Of a DNA stretch of 64,000 nucleotides, positions 47,101 to 59,580 are shown piece by piece. The notes beneath the pieces are model-generated. The model worked only from the letters and a program-made list of their open reading frames with translations. It was not told where the DNA came from and did not search any database. A program made the translations under genes and the position numbers. Source of the DNA: Sesamum alatum. Its lineage: Eukaryota; Streptophyta; Magnoliopsida; Lamiales; Pedaliaceae. Numbering within the stretch: the stretch's first letter is position 1; each line of letters begins with the position of its first letter. The DNA is taken from NCBI GenBank assembly GCA_034509735.1, contig JACGWO010000010.1:16009193-16073192 (forward strand). The letters run 5' to 3'.

Positions 47101-47834
47101 AAAATAAAAGCTTTTAATTTGAATCCCCATTTTTTTACATTATTAAATATTTCATTAATATTTTTTTGTCATATATTTTATTGATTCACTAATACTAATA
47201 CATTAAGTTTCTAATTTCATGAAAATTGAAAGTTTTTTTCCTTAGTAGTACTAGCTTCTTTCCTTGATGCATATTACCCAGTAATTTTTTTTCATTCGTT
47301 TCTTTTTTATGTTAAATTTCAGGTCTCTTCTGTGGTTTCTTCTTTGTTTTTTCATTAATCTTCTTTTATTCATCTTTTAGATATTATTTTTTACTCTTTT
47401 TTGTGTGTGGTGAATCTACTCTGAAGTGATCTTCCTTTGAGTTTCATGATTTTATAATTTATGTATTTGTTCTTATTGTTAATTCTGAGTATTAATTAGT
47501 AACAACGAAATGTTATTTCTCATACAATGTCATTTATAATTTTTCTCAATTTTGTAAACTTAAGCTAATTATTTTGCATAATTAGTGTACCTAAAGAGTA
47601 ATTTACAATAATTATTCTACTTTCAATAATTTGCATCGTACATTATCTAATTCGTAGACATATTCATTTGTTTTAAGAATATATATATATATATATATTT
47701 CACCATTCTCTAAGGGGACTAAATATTTACATTATACAAATAAAACATATTAATGTTTGTGGTTTTAGTTTTTATTTTTTATTCCAAATTTCATTTAATA
47801 TCTTTTCCCGTGCATAGCCCGGGAATTACGCTAG
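44165..47834 (+). mobile_element. non-autonomous Helitron, copy 2, 5'-truncated
   Basis: Matches copy 1 from its base about 7380 onwards. The 3' end has the hairpin CCCGTGCATAGCCCGGG (47807-47823), then AATTACG and CTAG (47831-47834) and host T. The 3' flank (TATAAAAAGTTTTAAAAG) is the same as in copy 1, so the copies derive from one insertion by block duplication, not from two transpositions. The 5' end is replaced by the 91-base repeats. Confidence 0.75.
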
Positions 47835-48137
47835 TATATGTATATATATTGTATAAAAAGTTTTAAAAGATTTAATTACACTCCCAATGTATGCCACTAA
47901 TTAATTACCCGCCTAAACTATATTTTTTCACTTTTCCCCGTATCTTTTAAACGATTCATCAAATTAAATAAAAATAAGCATAAAATGAAATATCTTTATT
48001 ATTAATAATAGGATATATTTACTTTAAATTCCTCTATAATAAAAGATAAGTGATTTGGTTCCAAATTTTATTCACCTTTTGTTAATAAATTAATATTGAA
48101 TTAGTATATATGAACAAAGTGGAAAATTTCAAATAAG
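47835..48137. other. shared AT-rich DNA
   Basis: Matches 10899-11215 and stops abruptly at AAATAAGTAT, joining the middle of a hAT element. About 580 bases present in block 1 are deleted here. Confidence 0.55.
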
Positions 48138-48560
48138 TATGTATCGGGGGAGGGGGAGTCTGGGGGCAGGTCTACATGGATCCAAGACCTGTCCCGGACC
48201 CGGCTGGGTCTTAAAAAATAAGACCGAGACTTGGCCCGACCCCATTTTTTAGACCAAAACCTTCCCCACTAGGGGCTGGTTTTTGCGGGTTCAGGTCGAA
48301 TTTTGCCATCCCTAATTTCACGTATCCTTGTCGTCTATTTTTTGGACGAAAATTGGACGTGGAACGAAATGTGTCGATTTTCCCCAATTTTCGGACCATT
48401 TGAAAATCTCATAAAGTATAATAATAAATGTGTCGAGTTTTTCCAATTTTTGGGATCATTTTAAAAATCTCATAAAGTAGAGGACTGAATTGTTGAACCT
48501 CATATCCTATGGGGTTAAAAGTGTAATTCCAACCATAACTATCTAAAACTAAGGGGTGGA
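48138..48560. mobile_element. element F and hAT, right halves only
   Basis: Starts GTATCGGGGG in the middle of the hAT family. The hAT right end TTGCCATCCCTA finishes at 48314. The right F arm follows to about 48560. Confidence 0.6.
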
Positions 48561-48604
48561 TTTGTTGTAATTGGCATATTTGATGCCAATTTGTAACAAC
48601 AAAA

Positions 48605-49563
48605 TGTTCTAAAATATGAGTTTAATTACATGTTAATCCATAGTTTAGATGTTGAGGAAATGAGGAAAATTGCTTTTGTCCTACATAGGAATATGATGCA
48701 AAAAAGGTTGGACTTTATTGTGTATATAAAGTGTATGTGGGGTGAGTGTTTTACACTCATTCATTTATCCCAAATTGAAAGTTTAAGACTAAATTAAACT
48801 TCTTATGTTAAGTTCAATGTTGAATTGGTGTTTGAAATGTTACGGAGACTAGAGTGAACATGGGGTTGCCCAAACGCATGCCGCCGCTCGCCTGCCCGTC
48901 CCGACACGGGTTCTGGCCACAGGCGCGGGTGTTAGGGCGAATATGTTAGTTTCAGTATATATCTTTTTGTACCAAAATATTTGGATTTATCCGGTTAATT
49001 TTGAAACAATAATTTTTAAACCTGATTTTGTTTTAATGCCGTTAATTGCCTTTAAAACCGAGCCTTGATGCAGTTAATTGTTGGTTTAAATTTCAAAAAA
49101 TTTCAACTTGAAATAGCCGAAAAATCAGCTCGATTTTGACCATTTTAAACTATGTTTTAATTTCATAATTATGGTTGATAAATGGCTGCTTAATTTCTGT
49201 TTAATGCTGCAATGAATTGCAGCTTAATACTGCTGAAATCAAAGCCTATAAAAGGTTGATTTGTTCACTTAAAAAACACACAACTCAAAAACAAGAATTC
49301 TCCTATCAAAAATCTCTCTTCTCCCTCAGATTTTGTCTATAAAATTTGAGTTCTTTGCTCCTTAAATCCAAGCTTTGAGCTCAATCTTTCGTAAGGCATC
49401 TGAGTGTTTGTTCGATGTGTTCTTTGATACAAGTGCAGTACTGAAGGAACGAGAACTGTCTTATCTTGGAAGAAGTTGCACAATACCCGGTGCAAAATCA
49501 GACGGGGCGTATAATTTCTTCAAGGCAAGCAAAAATTCATTCTGTGATTCAATTTGGTTATAA
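48605..49563 (+). mobile_element. LTR-like promoter sequence and leader, copy 3
   Basis: Starts TGTTCTAAAATATG. TATA box TATAAAAG at 49247-49254. GC-rich hairpin block near 48893. Leads into the coiled-coil frame at 49564 with no other gene between. Confidence 0.45.
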
Positions 49564-49893
49564 ATGGCGTCATCTTCAAAGACGACCAACTCGGATGACC
49601 ACTACACTAGTCTCATCGCTTAATTGCAACGACAGTTGCATGATCGACACGATGAGATGGAAGAACTCAGGAACGATCTTTCTCATCAGGCTTATTATTA
49701 CCACTGATCTAAAAGGAGGGCCGATGAATTGGAGGAAAAGAACTCTAAACTCCAGTGGAAGATAGAGTCTTTAAAGACTAGACACAAGGATGAGATTGAT
49801 CAACTCAATCAAGAAAATTACCAGCTTCGAGAAGACTTTTCTACACTTCGGCGTGATTGTAATACCCACACCCGATTGAGTCAAACCAACTAG
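49564..49893 (+). pseudogene. coiled-coil ORF remnant, copy 3 (two in-frame stops)
   Basis: 110 codons in one frame with TAA and TGA at the same two positions as the copy at 28188, both readable as changed CAA and CGA. The last 12 codons are read through the start of the adjoining LTR (TGTAATACCC from 49858), so the natural C-terminus is lost. The predicted helix is rich in Glu, Lys, Gln and Leu at heptad spacing. No known domain recognised. Confidence 0.55.
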
Positions 49894-51846
49894 TTTAACC
49901 CTTATTGACAGACCTTGACTAGCATTTTTCTTTATTATTTTCGGATTTATTTTTGCTCCCTCTTAAGAGTTGGATTTAAAATATCTTTTTGGAGAATTTT
50001 GATAGAATACAACTTCCTAAGCCTATATATACCCAACCACCATTCAAAAATTAGGAAAACATACCCTATTCAAACTCGAAAATCTATTTTCTTCTACACA
50101 TCTCTCCATAGGCGAAAATACACAAAACTCAACCTTCAATTACCATAAACTCACGATATCCTACGTCTAAATTGAGTCGTATTAGGAAGGAGATGGAAGG
50201 AAGTCGAAGCACTCCGTTGCTGCGAATTTGAGGTAGCTTCAACTTTTAGTTTAATCAAGTCATGATAATTAGATAGGTTCTTTTAGGATCTAGATGAATT
50301 GTGTGGTTTGTTTGAGCCTTGAGTCATTAGCGTAAAAGTACTAGGTCTAGTACATATTTATGTTTTCATGAATTAGAAATTTCTATAGGAACTGATTGGA
50401 GATTTTGGAGTTAATCAAGTATGAGTTTCATAGGAGAATTAGCCTGTCGGTGTTTTTGATTCATGGAACAATTTCTAGATATCTGGAAAAGCTCATCTTA
50501 TTTGTATATTATACGTTTTATTTGATTAATAACGATTTTTTTTATCAAACCCTATTGTGTTTCTAGTTCATTCGTATAAATTCAGGAATTTTCGAGTTGT
50601 ATTAGATTTTATAAAATTGTTATACGAGCACCGCCAGACGTTAGGCGTGAATCTGACAACTTTCTTTTTTGGTCTATCTGATTTACTTCTATACGCCTTT
50701 TAGTTACAATTTTTTTTTTAAATATTTATGAAACCACCTAGAGAGTACCTATTATTTTTAAGAATTTTTAAAGTACCGGACAAATTTATAAAATTCCTCA
50801 AGTCATGTCCTGCAGCAGTGCTCTTTTCTGCAGAACCTTACTCTTTCTGAACTTTTATGATGATCTTTTATATATGCTCCTTATAATGATTAATTATTTT
50901 CTGTATTCACTTATATGAGTCTTGAGTAACATATAAAATTTTTATGGTTTTCCCATGTATGATTGAATTTTAAAAATTCATTCAAGTAAAACTGCCATCC
51001 TGTTTTGTAATTATTCTCCAACCCGATCATGAAAACCCTTATACCTATTTATTCAACTTAATGTCATCTAATATATTTTTATATATGTTATTCAGTATCA
51101 TTAACACTTTTTATAAAATTTTCATAGTCATTTACTAAGTATATAATTTTACAAAATTCACACAATTAGATTGCCAGTTAGCATTACCTTATATCCGTCT
51201 AGTCTAGTGCCTTTATTTGGATATTGAATCGTTAAGGATTAATTGTGAAACTAGGATCATCAATCGATATAGGTATTTATTGATTTATTTCTGATATCAA
51301 TTGTAATGAGTCAAATTTTGTATTGAATTATAATTTGAGTCCATATGATTGTTAGGTTTGAGTTAAGCTATAAGTTTTTCATAGTTTGTTTCTCTAGGAT
51401 AAAATAGGTAGCACACCTATTTTTATTGGGTCGAATGTGACTCGGGTGATTATTGATTGTAAGAAGTATGATCAATTGACGTATAGGATCCAGCAGTCTC
51501 GGAGCAAGTGGTTAAATAATGGAATAGAGCTAGAAGATTCTGGTAAGTGGTTACCTCCCTCTACGTGATGTTTTCTCAAATATTTTCTTATTTCAAAAGA
51601 TAATTTTGGATTTAAAGCAAAATGCGATGCGAGCATATGATATGTTTTTATAAGTTCAAATTTTAGATACGTGTGGTAGGATTTTGCTGTTAAATGTTGA
51701 TGTAAGCACTTGGTCAAATCCTGAAATTTGAAAGCCATTGTGTTGTGTCAAATTAAGCTATTTTTTGTTATTCTTTTGAACTCTTTTGAAATCGAAATAT
51801 GGGTGACAAATGTTATGTTATTTTTTTTAAATAAAAGCATGCTCAA
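49858..51846 (+). mobile_element. chromovirus-like LTR region, copy 3
   Basis: Starts TGTAATACCCACACCC. TATA-like CCTATATATACCC near 50021. It is the fullest path of this region in the window and runs to the PELPK 3' flank at 51847. No MITE at the TAAAATTTT site (50934-50942). No pol domains. Confidence 0.5.
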
Positions 51847-52445
51847 GTTCGTGACTATGTTCGTCCTGTTTAACTTGATGCATTTTCAGATGATGCCTAA
51901 TCGTTTAAATGCTATAAGCCTTAAAAATTATTTTGTTATCAAAATAAAAATAATAATTCCAATATAGTTTCTGATGTGCAGTTTAACAAATTGATATAAA
52001 AAAATTCACGACTTAAATATATTTTTGATCCTGTAATATTGATACTTTGGTATTTTTATCTTTTATTTTTTTAGGATTGCAAAAGAGTCCTATAACTTTT
52101 TGATATTTCACAATATTGGTCCTTTGGGTGCCAAATTTTGCAAAAGTCGTCAGAATAAATCATGTTCGCCTGACGTGGTTTATTTAACTTGGGGCTCTTG
52201 TTCTAATTGGTTCAATTTTGCCAACATCGATAAAAAATTAGAAAAAAAAGTGACGTGGAAAAAAAAATGGACCGAGGCAAGTGATTGTAATAGTTGTTTG
52301 ATCACGGGATGCTACTACAAAATAAATTCAAAGAATCAATTGGGAATTTCGTAAATGGATCTAATGCACCATCAGAGACGGATCGGAGTATAAACAATAA
52401 AGATTACAACACAAATAAATACGCGAGGCACTACAACATAGCATT
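51847..52445. other. PELPK 3' flank without the gene (second instance)
   Basis: Matches 17162-17760 and ends at ACAACATAGCAT, where gypsy LTR sequence begins. The gene is missing here too, but at a different breakpoint from the 31094 locus. Confidence 0.6.
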
Positions 52446-53499
52446 AACGAACCTATCAAGAACTCTTTTCTACTCAATGTGATTAATCCGAAGGAAATCG
52501 TCTTAATTTCGTTACCACCCTCTTTCAAGTATGTGGAAATCCGTATTCGATTAATTAATCTACCTATTTTCATGGAGATATAATTAAATCAAACCTATTG
52601 AGATCATGACAATTATGAAATCCTCATAGAAATTAAGCTACTTTCGCTGTTAATTCCTAGGTTTAATCTCCGACTTTCTAACATGGAATTTCAACTTTCA
52701 GTACTTCACTCGATGTTTAAAACATGCAAACACATGGCCAACATATTCACAAGATAAACAAGTGCTCGGAAATTAAATCGGATCAACTCACACGAGATCC
52801 AAAAAGAAAACTAGAATAAATTCATTAATCTATCAAAGGGTTCAATATAATCCTAGAACAAGAATTCTACTCAGCCATAAAGTTATCGAAGAAGCAGAAT
52901 AAATATATCGAAGAATACATCAAGCAAGGTGCTAAAAAAGAAGAAAGGATTAGGAAGAACTATAATCCGATCATCAAAACCGTCTTGAAGCTTCCCCGAC
53001 TTCTTCGTGTTCCTTCAAGCCTTGTATCTGTGCTTGCCTCCCCCCTTTTTCATGTCCCTAGTTCCCCCTTTTATAGTCGCAGTGGAGCAAAAGGCAGAAA
53101 AATCCGAACGATTCTGTTTCCAAGTGTAGAACACGCCCGTGCAGCGTGAACACGGTCAGGCTGTGTTCTCGTTTGTTTCCGGGGTCAACCCTGACAAGCC
53201 CGTGTCTAGAACACGGTCAGGCTGTGTTCTGCTCGGGTGGTCTTGGCTGGTGATTTGAATTAGAGAGACACAGGCGTGTGAGAGGATACAACATGGCCGT
53301 ATTCTGTCAAACATGGGCGAATTCTTTTCTTTAGTCCATTTTGCTCCTGAATTATGCCTGAAAAGAGAGAAACAACCAAAAGCAGTATCCAAGAAAGAGT
53401 TTGGTATGGAAAAGTAGTAAATTAGATGAAATTATGCTTAAAAGGGTGGAAGAATGCATGTGTTTCCCCTTAACAAATACGTAAAATCCCTACTTATCA
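52446..53499 (-). mobile_element. Ty3/gypsy-like LTR, partial
   Basis: Matches 22831-23887. The first 220 bases (plus strand) are missing at the junction with the PELPK flank. It ends ACTTATCA and is followed by the same CACTA exon fragment as at position 74. Confidence 0.65.
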
Positions 53500-53690
53500 C
53501 TTCCTCCCCTATGCAGCCTTGGCCCATAGCTCGTCCTCTTGTTGTTGTGGGACGCCGGCAGCCGTCCGCTGGCGGCAGTTATGTGGCACGCACTGTAGCA
53601 CCCCCTACATCACTACGCTTTAATACCACTAAATATAATACATCATAAATAATAAAACTCGTTTTATAAGAAAATTAGATTAAACCAATA
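53500..53690. other. Transposase_24 exon fragment and LTR-start fragment
   Basis: Duplicate of 74-279: exon fragment to about 53592, then TGTAGCACCCC and AT-rich sequence. Confidence 0.5.
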
Positions 53691-54345
53691 AATCGTGCAA
53701 TAGAAATTTCCGACCGATGGATTTCCGACGATATCAACTATATCATCAGAAAATCCATCGAGTGGACGAAAAATCAAATGTTGGTTGTCCGATGGATATA
53801 CCGACAAATTTTGGTACAAGGTACTTTACGTAATGACGACCCTTGTTTTACCAATTCTCCGACAGATATTGTGACGGCCTGTCCACTTTTTTAGACTCAT
53901 TTTTAGGCCGTAGGAGTGAAGGCAAAGCCATCCGTATTTTTGGGACAGGTTTATGACGGTAACGCCGTTTGAGACTTTGTCGAAAGGTGAGATTGGATTT
54001 GTAATGACTTATGTCGCAAAATCGGCCCCTAAATCAGTTTATTTGTTTTGCGACGGTTTTGCATCGCAAAACCCATCCTAAATTATTGATCCTGTATCTT
54101 AAATTGGGTTGATGATTTCGTCAGCATAAGTTGTTAATTTTTTTCGAACTTTTTTTATATATGTAAAGAAAATTGTTTCTAGTTTCAATTTTTAATATTC
54201 TATTAAATTAATATTGAAGACAATTATTTTTGAAAAAACTAAATTATAATCAATAAACATAAAAAGTTGAAGGGTTTACAAATATGAAGAAAACAATAAA
54301 TTTTATATAAAATACAACAAAAATCTTAATGTAATGGCTCGTCGT
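53691..54345 (-). repeat. CACTA family 2 subterminal and 3' non-coding region, second copy
   Basis: Near-copy of 280-937 with TTCCGACG-type motifs. No terminus visible. Confidence 0.55.
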
Positions 54346-55215
54346 CATGCTCGTCGACAGGAGGTTATGTCTCAGCATCTTCGATCGGTTGTTGCACTAA
54401 TCTATTGACTGGGGGTTCATCTACCGAGGTTGGGGTGTCGGCTACAGGTCTAGGATGAATTGTGGGAGAACCATGCGTTTCCACATCATTTTCAAGAATT
54501 GTTTGATTTGCTCGAGCTGCGTCATTATATGAGGATCTTGGGGTGGGGCGACATTGGATGTGGAGGGTGATGTGTTTGTGGTCCATGGGCAGGTGGCGTT
54601 TGAGGAGTATGCCTCAGAACCCATGCCGAATACTTAGTCCTGCTTCCTCCCACATGCAACCTTGGCCCATAGCTCGTCCTCTTGTAGTTGTGGGACACCG
54701 GCAGCCGTCTGCTGGCGGCAGTTATGTGGCACGCTCCTTCAGTAGCTTTTCACAGGCCTCCAAAAAAATTAAATATGAGTTACGGTTTAATTAAAAATGT
54801 AAAAATTAACCAAAACATTATGTATGCTTAACACAACCTTCTTGCCACACGGGTCACTCTAGGAGCCATTCGCCTTCTTCTTGTAGCAATCAGTGAGCAC
54901 GTTTATTCGCTGAGGCTGCCGGCCGAGCTGAGCCTCTTGTAGAGATACTTTAAAAACATTAAAAAATTGTTAGGAATTTGTCAATAATTATTATTAAAAA
55001 TAATTAATCATGTAATTAAGTTACTTACCAGCTTCCTATTGTACATGCTGATCGAGGATGAACCACCGCGGTAGACGGTGTTGGCCGCTGTAGCATGCGA
55101 TACCCAGTTAGCCTTGTTCTTGGTTGATTTCTCTTGAAAGTCAGGTGTGGCCTAGATAGCCTGCATGCCAACTCAGATTCCATCTGCCAAGCATCTAGAA
55201 AGAAGTCTCTCAACT
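54346..55215 (-). pseudogene. Transposase_24-type second gene of CACTA family 2, second degenerate copy
   Basis: Near-copy of 938-1800 with the same exon and intron layout on the minus strand: the ATAANTVYRGG-like segment, SHNYKRTSYGP, and the GGSRTKYSAWVLRHT region around 54600-54720. It carries small indels of its own, and stops interrupt the frame. The first transposase gene of this family is missing, so the element cannot move by itself. Its partner protein would bind the TTCCGACG motifs next to it. Confidence 0.6.
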
Positions 55216-56647
55216 ACTAGTCCCCTACAATCTTAAGGCTCACGGTTCAATCCCTCTAGGAGGCCTTTCTACACTCAGACTGCAAACAGAAAAGCGCCTT
55301 GCTGGGGTGAGGTCTGATAGCCACTCATGAGGGCAATCCCACTGAATAGGTGGAAGATCGAAGAAGTAGCCCCCCTTTCAATTATTAGGAGAACTTGGGG
55401 CAGGCAGAAAACGAACTCCAAGATAAGAGGAGAAATGAAAAGTACCACGAATGAAGGACAAGTTAGAGGCCTGCTCTCGCGAGGTCGACTAGGAGGGATC
55501 ATTGCCAACAAGTAGAGGAATTTCTATGAAGCACATTAATTCATGGACGAGGCCATTTGAAAAAAAAAGTCAAGAAGAAAAGAAGAAAGACTAGAACTCG
55601 AGAATAGTAGAGTGAAATAAGGGGATTGACAAATGTAGAATGAAAGTGGAAGAAAAGAAAAAGAAAGACTAAATACTTATGATGCAGGACGAAGAAGGCA
55701 AGTGAAACCGTTGGGCGGTTACTCGTAGGAGCAGTTACCATAAATTGCTATCTATGCACCCTTGAAAAGTGCATCCACCTACCATCATGGGGGGCATGCC
55801 GTAACTAGCCATGCCACCAAAATCTTTTCGAATCACACTCATTACAAGAAGGATGTCCACCTCGGCAGCTAGGGTTTGGCTAGGGGATACCTCCTGTTAG
55901 GACCACAACTTTTTGGTAGGGGGTCCTCTAAGCTAAGTAAAGATCCAAACGACCCGAGGGGGTGGGCGAGATTGGAACTCCCCCTTCCGGGAGTCTTTTA
56001 CTCTAACAAGATGGCGACAAGTTCCCACCTCATTGGAGGGAGGATTGAATGATGCCCTAAAGATACACGAAGCCTAAGGAGGAGCCCAACATGGAGGAAG
56101 CCCTTGGGATGAGCCAATGCTCCGTCAGCCCAAAAGAAAAAGGGGATTTGCGTTCAGCTCTCCAAGGAGACCCAACCCGCTAGGAGGAGCTAGCCCCCCC
56201 CTCCCCCTAACAATAAAAAAAGGGTTGAAGACAGCCTTAGAATGCTTGTGGAGGCCCATCATGACCGATCACGTCTAGGTCAACCTTGCAAAAAGCCCCA
56301 TGACACGTGGATGACGCACCAAGACAAGCCAGAGAGGAAGTCATCCCCCTTAATAAGAAGGTCGAAGATCTAGGGAGGAGGTTCAGAATGCCATAACCGC
56401 CCTTCCCTAGGGAGACCAAACTCTACCAACAAGTAAGGGCGAGGGCTATAATATATTTTTAAGAAACACTTTAAGACTTATTATAAGAAAAAAAAAAAAG
56501 TAGTCCTATATTTTAAATAAAAATGAATTTGAATAAGTGAAAGATTTCTGAACTTTTCAAAATTATTTTATTTTATTTTTTACATTAATAATTCATGAAT
56601 AATAACGCACAATATGCCTATTATTACTTCAATGCATAAGGTTATAA
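55216..56647. other. unidentified repeat-like DNA, second copy
   Basis: Near-copy of 1801-3394, lacking about 140 bases at 55708 and with the C run reduced (56192-56205). No gene seen. Confidence 0.35.
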
Positions 56648-56656
56648 AACAAATTA

Positions 56657-58054
56657 GGGATAATTATATTTACACCCCCTCACCTATTGTCTTTTTATAT
56701 AAAACCACCCCTATCTTTTGAAAAATTATAGAAATTGTTCCTGACAGCCTTTAAAACTTAGAAATGCCCCTATTGACTGGGTCAAGTTTTAATATAATTT
56801 TTTAAAGACAGAAATACCCTCAGGGGTGTTTTGGTAATTACCAGAAGTAGAGGGGGTGTCAAAGTGATATGACCCACACATTTTTCTATTATTTATACCA
56901 ATTTATAATATAAGTTAAATTATTTTATTAACTTTTCTTAATAAAATATCTATATAAAATTACACCTTTTAATAATTGAAATATTAAATTATTCAATTCA
57001 TATTAATAAAATTAGTTACTATTACAAATTTAAGTTAAAATATTATCACACTTGAAGAAATTATTTTGAAATTCTAAAAATTAAAATATTATTTATCCTC
57101 TATTTTATTTGTAACTAAATTTTATTAAAATATATCTATTGTAATCCAAAACAATTTATGTATTTATAAATATCCCTTCTTCCCTAACCCCTTTCTGTGC
57201 CCTCGCACAACTTGCGCTCTCCATGTCGCCTCCCTGCCTGTGCCCAGTCCCTCTTCCGTCTCACCTGCCTTCGTCACTACCCAGCCTTCGCCTGTCATCT
57301 AAGTATGTATGTATAAAGTATAAATATAGATATACAAATATGTATGTATACATATATACATATCTATATAAATATATATACATGGTTGGGAAGGACTCTT
57401 TGTTGACCTGGACTCTAGGAGGGGCAAGCACCAACCTCCCTAGACTTCTGCAGCATCTGGACTCCTTGAAAAGTAGAAGGGCAGTTGGAGGGGTCTTGCC
57501 AAGATAAGGATAAGGCCAGGGCTACCCTTATCCGGACTTCTTGATGAGCTCGAGTCTATGCCCTGGACCTCCCTTATGGGACTCTCATCCTCTGCCTGGC
57601 TGGGCCTTTCCTCCACTGGGGATAGGCCTGACTGGTCGTTCCGTGGGCCTTTGGGCCTAGTGTTTGGAGCATTTTAGCACATATCAAATACATTAATTGA
57701 ATAATTTAATATTTTAATTATTAATAGGTGTAATTTTATATAGGTATTCAACTAAAATAATTAATAAAATAATTTAAACTTAAATTAAAAATTGCTATAA
57801 ATAATAAAAATAAGTATATGGGTTATAATACTCATCTCCATAAATATTACTTTGACACCCCTCTACCTTTTAGTAATTACAGCACCCCCTAAAAGCAACC
57901 TGTTCTTGAAAAATTATATTAAAATTTGACCTAGTCAATAAGGGTATTTTTTGAATTTTAAAGGGTGTCAGGTGTAGTTACTATAATTTTTCATAATGTA
58001 AGGATGGTTTGCGTAAAAGGACAATAGGTGAGAAGATGTAAATATAATTATCCC
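56657..58054. mobile_element. MULE-like element with long inverted repeats, copy 3 (most complete)
   Basis: GGGATAATTATATTTACACC at the left, AATATAATTATCCC at the right, with target duplications AACAAATTA (56648-56656) and AACAAACTA (58055-58063). The left arm keeps the stretch lost from copy 1 (GACAGAAATACCCTCAGG). The GC-rich core is at 57180-57670. Shared flanks show that the copies come from block duplication. Confidence 0.8.
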
Positions 58055-58063
58055 AACAAACTA

Positions 58064-59073
58064 ATATCAAAATTTAGCTGAAACTTAAGATTATACTTAT
58101 AAATTTATTAGATGAGGATACCTATTTAATTTTATTTCATTCTTTTTGAAAGTGAGTTGAACAAAATATTATGTTTTTTTTATATATTACTTAGGTCACT
58201 CATCAAAAGAAACCCATAATAATAATATTATACTTTGGTAGAAGTGATAAGAAATAACTTCACACTTACTCAGTAACTAAGCAAGTTTAAAATAAAAGGT
58301 AAGAAAATAAAAAGATGAAAAACCAAAAGTTTTGACAGGATTTCTCAGTTCGTGACTATGTTCGTCCTATTTAAACTTGATGCATTTTGAGATGATGCCA
58401 AATCTTTCAAATGTTATAAGCCTTAAAAATTAATTATTTTGTTATCAAAATAAAAATAATAATTCCAATATAGTTTCTGATGTGTAGTTTAACAAATTGA
58501 TATAAAAAAATTCACGACTTAATATATTTTTGGTCCTGTAATTTTGATACTTTGGTATTTTTATCTTTTATTTTTTTTTTGGATTGCAAAAGAGTTCTGT
58601 AACTTTTTGATATTTCACAATATTGGTCCTTCGGGTGTCAAATTTTGCAAAAAGTCGTCGGAATAAATCATGTGCACCTCATGTGGTTCATTTAACTTAG
58701 GGCTCTTGTTTTGATTGATTCAATTTTGTCAACATCGATGAAAAATTAGAAAAAAAAATGACGTGGAAAAAAATTCCACCGACGAAAGTGATTGTAATAG
58801 TTGTTTGATCACGGGATGCTACTACAAAATAAATTCAAACAATCAATTGAGAATTTCGTAACTGGATCTAATGCACCATCAGAGATGGATCAGAGTATAA
58901 ACAATAAAGATTACAACACAAATAAATACACGAGGCACTACAACATAGCATATGAAACAATGCTATAGTTCTGGACAGAAATATAGCACAAAACACAAAA
59001 AAAACATCAATGCCAAATTATTAATGAATGAAAATGGAGAATGGAATGGTCTCTTGGCATCTCATGCGAAGAA
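58064..59073. other. 3' flank of PELPK-like copy 3
   Basis: Near-identical to 16880-17887, including the 134-base CGTCGG...CCGACG segment. No gene. Confidence 0.55.
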
Positions 59074-59487
59074 CTAGTTTGAGGGAGGTGGTTGAGAGGA
59101 AAGGGAAAGAAGGCATTGTGGTCGGGATAGTTGGAATAGAAGGCATTGTGGGCAATGAAGAGGTTGGCAATGGAGGCAGCGCCATGTTTGGGATGGTGGG
59201 CATGGAGGTAGGCAATGGTGGCAATGTGGGCTTCGGCAGAGATGGATTGGTCGGCAGAGTTGGGAGAGGCATGCTTGGTAGTGGTGGCAGTGTGGCGTAG
59301 GCAGGTTTGGCATTGCAGGCAGAGGCGGCAATGTGGCTTTAGGCAATGGTGGAATTGTTGGCAATGTTGGCTGTGCCGGTTGAGAAGATTGTAATAGATG
59401 ACGGCCTGCCCAAGTTGAATGGATGTTGCTTGAAAGTGAGACTGCCAGAATTAAACATGCAACAAGGTAGAAGTTAAAGGCTGCCAT
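59074..59487 (-). pseudogene. PELPK1-like proline-rich secreted protein, copy 3 (frameshifts)
   Basis: The start ATG (59485-59487) gives an intact signal peptide MAAFNFYLVACLILAVSLSS and the mature start AGRHLLQSSQPAQPTLP. Loss of one G near 59296 shifts the frame at about codon 64, so the proline-rich motifs are lost to a Cys/His-rich missense reading. An extra T near 59092 alters the end. Copy 2 is intact at exactly those two places, and copy 3 is intact where copy 2 is broken. That is what independent read errors, or independent decay after duplication, would give. Promoter and both flanks match copy 2. Confidence 0.72.
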
Positions 59488-59571
59488 TGGTTGATTTCTT
59501 GACGATTGATTGGTTGATTATAGAGTTCACAGAGACGATTTGTTGATTTAGATTCGGAGTTTGGGGTAACA

Positions 59572-59580
59572 TATTTATAG
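59572..59580 (-). promoter_or_regulatory. TATA box of PELPK-like copy 3
   Basis: Minus strand CTATAAATA, 85 bases upstream of the ATG, as in the sister copies. Confidence 0.65.

Noticed and set aside
13531..51846. Complete LTR retrotransposon between the chromovirus-like LTRs
   Set aside because: The three LTRs lie in separate duplicated blocks; no gag-pol sequence lies between them and the internal DNA is PELPK flank and other elements.
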